From the NCBI RefSeq assembly GCF_036370855.1, contig NC_088098.1, positions 136,606,721 through 136,670,720 on the forward strand: a stretch of DNA of 64,000 bases. The letters are read 5' to 3'. Positions 57,101-64,000 of the stretch are shown piece by piece. Source of the stretch: Dromaius novaehollandiae (Eukaryota > Chordata > Aves > Casuariiformes > Dromaiidae). Under the pieces are notes generated by a model. The model saw nothing but the letters and a program-made list of their open reading frames with translations, was not told the DNA's origin and did no database searches. The position numbers and the translations under genes are program-made. The stretch's first letter is position 1. Each line of letters opens with the position of its first letter.

Positions 57101-59943
57101 TGTGTTCAGCTTGGCTCCATGGCTCACTGCCCAGTTTCCTGCAGAAAAAGTGAAATGCATGTGTGCACCTTTCGTCATGGGGAGGAAGTGGAGCTAACTG
57201 CCATGTGGCTCTTCAGCTTCTGCGGTGTGCAGCTCTTGCGTGTGGATTTTGGGGCAGCAACTCAAACATGAACTAGCAGTGCCCTTTGCAGGTTACTTTC
57301 AGCCTCTCTGCAATATTGATAGTGGCCTTTCCAGTCCACTCAGAAGAAAATTCTAAGTAGAAATGAATGTAGATCTGCTTGTAGCATTTTCACCTATTCT
57401 TTTTGTATACTATGCACAGCCAAAACTTGAGGTCCAGTAGTGATATCCCTGGGGCTTGGACATGCTGACTTAACTACCTCCTCCTCTGACCTCCCTGTTT
57501 CCCAGCTCACTTGTACCCAGCTATTTGGTGCTTTGCCAGCCTGGGAGGGGGTGAATGCTCCTTCCTCACTGCAGGCAGCCTGCCCTCCTGCCTAAGCACT
57601 TCTGGCTCCCTGCTGCGGAGGGGCGGAGAGAAATGCAGTGTGCATGGAGAGCCCGGAGTGGGCTAGCAGTGCAAAATAACTCTTGGGTGGTAAATTGTCA
57701 ATGCGGTGCATAGGCATTGTGCTGGCCCTCTGTACGCAGGTGGGTTTTGCAGAGGAAATGAAACATTGGCTTAATATTCTTCCATCCTGTTCCCCTTTTC
57801 CATTGCGTTTTGTGCAGAATCCTAATCCGTCATGTCTAAAACTTGACTGGAGAGCTTTTGCCTAAATGTTTTTCACCTCTTGTGACTTCTGTCACAGTAT
57901 CTGAGATACGCAGGGCTGAGCAATGGTAGGCTGCATTAGCAAGGCAGTGCTTGCAGATGTCCTGTTCCAATTGCCCTACCTGTAGGAGAATTTGTGTAGA
58001 TAAAGAAATCTCCCAGTATTAATAGTTTTATCTTCCTGAGCTTCCTTTTGATTTCCACTTTCAGCTTTTCACCCTGTTCTCCCTTACAGTCAGATGGACT
58101 ATAGGGCAGTGTAATTCTTGCTGGCTTTTCACTTTTCAGAAATGAAGTGTCCTCAGTATCTGAATTAATTCACATACCCCTTCAGTATCGAACATTTTCT
58201 CTACTTAGTCTGTGTTTTCTGAAGACCTTCTGTTTGAAATAAGCACCCCAGGGACTTCTTTTGAAGAATTTTCTTTCTGTCTCCTTATTTTTCTGCTGTG
58301 GTTGCTTAGATGGTTCCCTTTAATTGTTACTCTTCCTTGCTATTATGCAATGTGAAATGTCTCCTAACTGCTTAAGGAGATAGCTTCTTACTTCAACTTC
58401 AGTGACAGTACTACAAGTGTTTTCTTCTATATATCCCTTCATTATTTTTCTATTAATTTCTTCTCAGGGGCCATTATCAGCCTATTTAGGCTACTAAATT
58501 TTTCTGTAGTAAAAGCACATTTTGGTGAAGCTTACCTGGAAGATGTAAGGACAGGCTTTTAAGCACACCTACCCAGCCAAAACATTGCTGTGATAGCCAC
58601 TGTTTGGCCAGAAGCCCAGGGACTGAGCCAGGGCTCAAAAATTAAGCATCTCTGAGCAGATATAATCAGCCTTATAGCTCTAGCATGAAGAAAATGAAGC
58701 ACGGAGAGGGGAGGAGAGGGAAAATGGAAGGGGAGGCAGGTATACATTCACCAGCGAGTTGCATTTTCCTGTGCAGACATACAATTGCCTAAGCACTAGG
58801 ATAATGAATACTCATTTCCAGTGAGTTTGTGCCTTGAGTGAATTTCGTCTGACCTGTGCTAGATTGGGCTGGGAGTGACTGCCTCATCTGCATCAGGGAA
58901 GCCAGCTAGGCAGCACCCTTGGGGTGCGATAAGGTCCAGACGACTGCTGCATCTTTCCTTGCCATAACATAGATGAGTCCTCTGGCAGCTTTCTTACCAG
59001 TGGGTTCTCTGATGTCTAGCAAGAGTTTATTACATGCTGCAACCTTTCCCTCAGGGCAAAGGAAGGGCAACAGGGCCTCTCTCTCTTTTTTTTAACCCGG
59101 GTGCTTTTTCACGCCAAACTTTGCAGACTTTTCTATCTCTGAGGTCTTCTCCCCTCAGTCAGAATTAATTAAATTGGACAAGGCATTGAAAAAATGATTT
59201 AGGAGAGCACCAATAGACTGACATACATACAAAAATATTCAGAGATGAGGAGGTCCTGTAAATGGGCTAAGCTGCAGTTACTATCTGTACAGGTGCCTGC
59301 AGAGACGCTAGCTGTTGGCAGCAGTTGCATGTACTGTATATGTGGACAACTAACTATATGCATCATAGCCACTATATGATGGCTGGTCTATGCTGAGCAC
59401 CTCTGCAGCTCCCCATAATCCATCTTGGTTTTCTCCACACAGTGCTGCTGGGAGTTTTCTTATTTCCTGGGCAAGGGCTATGCCTCCTGGTGCTCTGTCT
59501 CCAGTGTGAGAGTCTTTATGCCATTTTCAGTGTCTGCTCAAGAAGAGAAGCAGAAAACTCTAGCTATGCATGCAGAAAAATGCTTTTAGTGCTCATTGTT
59601 TTCAAACTGATGAACCAGTTTCTACAAAATAAGTCAAATATGAACAATGGTGTACTTAGGTATTTAGCGATCCTTGACTTATGCAAGTCATTGCAAGTGC
59701 ATTTGCATATGCAAGTGTAGTGCTTGATCTGATTTTCAAACCTTGCTTCTGTTTGTTACTTGCTTTGTGACTCATATTGGTTGTGGGGGTGCTTGTCTTT
59801 GCCTTTTTTTTTTCCCAGGTCCTGCCAGCCTTGCCCAGCTGTGTCGGTTGTCTATCAGAAAGCATCTGGGTCGATCATGTCTATATGCAGTCCACAAGCT
59901 GCACCTGCCTGAGCCACTTGAGAACTTTCTTCTATATCGATAA
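44948..59943 (+). CDS. ASB11: Ankyrin repeat and SOCS box protein 11
   Basis: Seven exons join in phase to 322 aa (human 323). ASB11 is a substrate receptor of a Cullin-5/Elongin B-C ubiquitin ligase. Published work, recalled here, ties mammalian ASB11 to ER turnover of BIK and ribophorin 1, and zebrafish Asb11 to Notch ligand Delta. The protein has a hydrophobic N-terminal segment (about residues 13-40), then ankyrin repeats from about 61 to 280 (SPLHEAA, SALHEACLGGHVACAK, TPLFNACCSGS, AIHEAVKRGH, DTPLHAAARKS), and a SOCS box. The BC box has L286, C290 and I294; the Cul5 box has LPEP at 311-314. The start is chosen by match to human MED and a strong context (A at -3, G at +4). Introns are GT-AG, 0.2-3.8 kb. 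Confidence 0.96.
46543..46576. repeat. Overlapping inverted repeats in ASB11 intron 1
   Basis: GCATGTG-CGTA-CACATGC (46543-46560) overlaps CACATGCATT-GTA-AATGCATGTG (46554-46576). The shared CACATGC arm can pair to either side. Confidence 0.9.
48936..49015 (+). CDS. ASB11: ASB11 exon 2 (first ankyrin repeat)
   Basis: This short exon was found by translation: acceptor tgttttag, donor GCACAG|gtaaaa, 80 bases. It encodes SWADRSPLHEAAFQGRLLSL and then KTLIAQ, nearly identical to human. The phase (2 bases in, 0 out) joins exons 1 and 3 correctly. Confidence 0.93.
52376..52483 (+). CDS. ASB11: ASB11 exon 3 (ankyrin repeat)
   Basis: The acceptor is attccag and the donor GCTCAA|gtgagt. Thirty-six codons, phase 0 at both ends: GFNVNLVTTDRVSALHEACL, then GGHVACAKVLLENGAQ. 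Confidence 0.96.
53298..53312 (+). repeat. C15 homopolymer in ASB11 intron 3
   Basis: Fifteen consecutive C on the transcribed-sense strand. Confidence 0.88.
55122..55272 (+). CDS. ASB11: ASB11 exon 4 (ankyrin repeats)
   Basis: The acceptor is gtttcag and the donor AAGAGAG|gtaacg. It encodes VNAVTVDGITPLFNACCSGS, VACVNMLLEFGAK and HEAVKR, and ends with one base of a Gly codon. Confidence 0.96.
55486..55620 (+). CDS. ASB11: ASB11 exon 5 (ankyrin repeat)
   Basis: The acceptor is accacacag and the donor GAGCTAG|gtacac. It encodes GHRECMEILLAHEVDIDQED, LLYVACIYQRTDCVKKLLEL. The intron before it is only 213 bases. Confidence 0.95.
56542..56733 (+). CDS. ASB11: ASB11 exon 6 (ankyrin repeats)
   Basis: The acceptor is tcacctaag and the donor CGGGAAG|gtaatg. 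It encodes GANVNVGKRLDTPLHAAARK, LLTDYGASLKCRNA, ALDLAAPNSKVAQALLLRE. Confidence 0.96.
59819..59943 (+). CDS. ASB11: ASB11 exon 7 (SOCS box and stop)
   Basis: The acceptor is a long T tract ending tttcccag. It encodes the whole SOCS box, PASLAQLCRLSIRKHLG (Elongin C contact) and KLHLPEPLENFLLY (Cullin-5 contact), and ends Arg-TAA at 59941-59943. Confidence 0.97.
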
Positions 59944-62900
59944 ATATGTGACTGTCTTTACACTGGAAAAGAAAGAGGAACAAATGGTTGTTTACTCCAA
60001 AATTATTATATCAAAGAAAAAAATCAAAGATGACATTTACTGTCTAATGTGTAAATTGAAGCCAATGGAAAACAGCTTTTTTAGGCACTAAATGATAATA
60101 TGGATATAACACCCTCACAATTTATTGTCACATCCACTTAGGACAGATTGAGAAGTTATAATACATGAAAAGATTGCTTGACATGTGTTAGTAGATGCAA
60201 TTGCACACATCTACCCAGCCACAGACATACGCACACAACAAACACATGTGGATTTCCTGTACATTTAATGTTATCTAATGATCCTGTATTTTCAGATAAT
60301 GTCTGTACAGCTTCCTCCTCTTGCCCTCCAGGCTTGCCATCAAAATCAAGGGAGTGGCTGTTGGTCTTCCCTCAGTGTGAGAATGAAAAAACCTTTGGCA
60401 CCCAGCTTTGGCTGCATTTCATATACTGCACACCTTTGGTATGCTTTGGCTTGAAATCCTGCCACCTCTTTCCTGTGCTCTAATGCTGTCCTAGTGACTT
60501 GCAGTAGGCTGTGGCTTCACAGCCATATGGCCCCTCGCCCTGAGCCTGGCTGTCCATGAGGCTAACACATCTTGTCCTCTGCTGTGTGAGTGGTGTTACC
60601 AAAGCAGGTGTGGGGTTTTGGTAAATTTTCCACGTGGATGCATACAGGTCTTAAAACCCTCATCTCATCTAAAAATAAGTTCTCTCTAAGCTGTAACACT
60701 TGAGGTCTGGTTGTGTTCATTATATGAATAATTTTTCTTAACTAAATTTGAGGGCAAAACTGAAAATGTTATTTTCATAGACACAGTAGGTCAGCTTTCA
60801 ATGTCTGTTTCTTCCAAAGTTTAAAGAAAAATCAAAGGAATGAGCTGCTTCTCTCCTTTTCGTCTTTGCATGTTTTGATTTTTCCCAAGATAGATCCTCA
60901 GACTACAGGGCAAGAGAGGAGTAGGACCTCTAAAGGTGGTTTTGCATTAACTGGATGCTTGCCTTGATGGCTATTGCTCATTAGGAGAAGTTTGCAGGCT
61001 TATCTGCTTCCTCATCCCCTAATACAGGCTTTCACCACCTCTAGAGGAAAAGGAATTTTTAAAGAGTGTTATGATTTTAGCCCCTGGGATAGTAGTTAAA
61101 ACATCATTAGGGCTAGTAGCTTGGATACAGAAGAACTGAAAATGTAAACCTCTCTGAGCACAGAAATTTGGGATCCAGCAATTGCTGCTATGTTTGTATA
61201 GCTCTGTAAAGATTTATCTGTTTTTCCCCGAAGGTTGTTCCAAGGGGTGAAATATTTCTTCAAACCTGAGTTTTGGTAAATTTTTGCCATGAGATGGGCA
61301 ATGGTAGCTCACTGGATTGAGTAAAATAGGAAGTAGAGGTAGAAGGAGAGCTTTTCTCCACTTAGCTCAACTTTAAGGGTTTGAGAGGCAGCTACATTTT
61401 CAGCCTACGAGACATAGTGGTTTTATGATAAGCCATTCATGCTAGTTTCTGGCCATTTCTTTTCATGCCAGTATATCTTAAGCCAGGAGAAACGGGCATG
61501 TTAGAGTCTGAATACTGGATGGATTCCAGACACCTTTGAATTCCTGTCCCTTCTCCAACAGCGTCAGCCTGTCTGGTTTGGTGCTAATCCCTTAATTTCA
61601 CCGTGACAGTTACCCTCTCTGAAACATAGGACTGCTATTACCCATACTTTTTATGATTAATTCAGCATGTGTAAGATAAATTGTGCTCCTAGCAGTTCAT
61701 GAGCCTAGACCTGTAATGCTACAGCCAAAAATGAATGTAGTTTTCAGCCTGTGAAGTAGCCTGTGTTTAGACATATTGAATGCTATTTGACAGCAAGAAC
61801 TATTGCTCATAAAGTTTCCAGTGATATGAATGACCTTGTATAGTACAGTATATCATGAATCTCAGAGATCTGAACTCTAAATTCTCAAGAGCTTCTGAAA
61901 ATCAAATACTATCAGGAAAGCAATGTCTATATTAATTTGATATCAGCATATCTCTCTCAATCTTATCTTTACTGTCAGCTCACCTACTCTGTTTATAAAG
62001 TGGCAGTCAAAATACCATCCGCTATTCAAATAGAGAGACAGAGCCTCAGCTGTGTGGCTTGTCAGAGCCGTATTACAAACAAGGAACTAAGAGAATTTAT
62101 GGGATCTATTTTGGAAGGTGTAATATTGAATTGATTTCCTACTGCAATCATCAGTGAATGCAGTATTTCACTTGCATTGGATTTTAAATTGAAATAATGT
62201 GTCTTCATTAAGGAAATGCAAAGCATATTCAACCTCTTAGAAAGGTTTATGTTATGAAGCAGCAGAAGCTGCCCTATATTTATTGCTGATATTAGCTTCC
62301 TATCAAAAAAATCACCTTGCCTTTGCTGTCTCCCAGATATATCATTCTTCCTGAAGTTCCTCCCATCAGAGATTCTGAGGGAACATAGTTTCAAAAAATC
62401 AGAAGAGAAGTTTGGAAGTCCTGATGCTAAAATTTTGTCAGAAACTTTACCTAGACTTTGTTGTTCCTATCTCAAAAGTGGCTCAGACTGAAAAATACCC
62501 ATTTAATTTTCATCAGCAGTGCTTTGTATTGTAGCAATGCACGGAAATATTACCGAGGAAATAGCAGGAGAGGGTATTTCATTTTTTTTGCAAATATGCC
62601 TTGTCTCATGTGAAGCTAGGGAAGCACTGGGATAGCACTGGGATAATTCATTGGGAGATTATGGAATCTCCTTGATGGTTTTTCAGATTGAGTTTGAAGA
62701 AGAGAGACCGTGTGAGGTTAGTTAGCACTTCTCCCGCCTGAGGAAAAAGCAGCCATATTCACACTTGATATGTTTTTCAAAGCAGGTGGCATCTTCTCTG
62801 TAATTCTGTGATCATTCATAAACCAGTTATTTAGGTTAAATATGGTTTTCCTGGAACACATACATTTTTCTGTACTGAAATATCTGTGGTTATACCACAT

Positions 62901-64000
62901 CCATATGACTTTCTCCCCAATAATTGCCAATACTGTCTGCCTTAGTGAATAGTGTAGCATATGTCTTCATGAATAATCACAGAATATCCTGGCTAAAGGA
63001 AAAGTTTTTTTCTGGCCACAAGCACTTACTGATTCTAAGCACAGACACTGACTTGCAGCTTAAAACTAGAGCTTGGACTATGGATGTTCATTAGCCATAA
63101 AGTTGTTGGTCTTGAGCAGAAGTGATTTAAATAGGTTACTAATGTGCAGTATAAAACCAATATATTTCCTTTTATAGTTCTCAATCTGCTGGCCTGCTTT
63201 TCAGTTTTCTTATTCGTATATTATGAGTGAGCCAGCATGGACTCAGAAATGCTGGTAATGGAAACTTCACAGATGTCAAACTAACCAAACACTGACTTCA
63301 AGCTACCATTCACTACTTAATATGCCTCCATCACTGCTTGTGATCCAAATCAAAACAAAGTTAAATGGGCTTTGTATCATCCCCATCTTTATCTTCACTC
63401 TAAAATAAGCAATATTCCTATCTACGTTCATTCTACCTAAAGATTCATTTTACATCTCCAAACATCTTCTTTGCAACTTATCACAGTTGCCAACAGTTTG
63501 TACTAACTCATAAAGATGGTTGTGGCAATTTTCTTCTTGCTTCAGCCTTGTTGCTGCCTCAGTGCTCTGGTCCCAAACTTGCCTCACAGATTTCTCCACA
63601 GCTTCTGAGCTCCTTTACCCAGAGTCTCATCTGCAAGCACACTGGCTTATGGGCTACTCTCTCAGGAAATGTGACAGTGAAAGTAAATAGACTGACACAT
63701 TTTGAAAGGCTTTAATAAACAATGACTCTGACCTAAGTATCAAAAGAAATGTTACCTTCTAGCCTGAACCCTAAAAGATTCCAGTCCTGGTCTCCTGACC
63801 AGACTGTTGGTTCAAGCTCCTGCCAGGAAATCCTGCCTAGTACTTAACTCTTTATAGCAGATGTGTGAATCCCTGATTTTTGATTGGTTTTCTGTCTGTC
63901 CAACAAAAAAGGGATAGAACGAGGGGAAAATGGTAAGCTTCTGAAAGTTGTGCCCATTCTCTAGGGGCTGAAATCCTGGATGTCTACCTTGAAGTGCTGA
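59944..64000. other. ASB11 3'UTR and downstream flank; no further gene recognised
   Basis: About 4 kb with no exon I can recognise. I looked for ASB9, the expected neighbour, and found no ankyrin-like block. No canonical AATAAA close behind the ASB11 stop was noticed, so the 3'UTR end is undefined. An AATAAA occurs at 63714-63719. An 11-bp unit (AGCACTGGGAT) is duplicated in tandem at 62623-62644. Confidence 0.5.

Noticed and set aside
59944-64000. Search for ASB9 exons
   Set aside because: No ankyrin or SOCS-box pattern found in any frame; the gene probably starts beyond the window.

Overview
The window is vertebrate nuclear DNA, most probably from a bird. It holds intron-split genes with GT-AG junctions, AT-rich introns, a CpG-island promoter and a degraded CR1 LINE (the dominant avian and reptilian retroposon). 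There is no bacterial-style gene packing, CRISPR array, IS element or operon. I cannot name the species from sequence alone.

Three protein genes lie on the + strand in the order VEGFD - PIGA - ASB11. The human Xp22.2 neighbourhood has the same order and relative orientation, so this is an ordinary conserved syntenic block. The coding exons were found by reading six-frame translations against remembered family sequence and placing splice sites so that every junction keeps phase.

Layout:
- 1-6958: no recognised coding exon. This should be VEGFD intron 1 and/or 5' flank; the signal-peptide exon was not found.
- 6959-18890: VEGFD coding exons 2-7 (323 codons plus stop), with a short 3'UTR to about 19.44 kb.
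- 19.4-31.9 kb: about 12.5 kb intergenic, with a GT microsatellite and a fossil LINE (about 29.89-30.21 kb, minus strand).
- 31.97-32.72 kb: CpG island and promoter. PIGA follows, with a non-coding exon 1 ending at 32343 and five coding exons from 32611 to 39304 (481 aa). A long 3'UTR runs to a poly(A) signal near 41.94 kb.
- 42.25-43.07 kb: a 5'-truncated, broken CR1 copy in + orientation.
- 44948-59943: ASB11 in seven coding exons (322 aa).
- 59.9-64 kb: ASB11 3' flank. No ASB9 exon was recognised, although ASB9 is the expected next gene.

The three genes are functionally unrelated: a secreted lymphangiogenic growth factor, the catalytic subunit of the first step of GPI-anchor synthesis, and an ankyrin/SOCS-box substrate receptor of a Cullin-5 ubiquitin ligase. 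They are linked by ancient synteny and not by a shared pathway. I found no convincing undescribed system. The observations most worth following are non-coding: a strong hairpin in VEGFD intron 4, a Z-DNA-prone/poly-C element and an overlapping uORF at the PIGA 5' end, overlapping inverted repeats in ASB11 intron 1, and an ancient LINE remnant.
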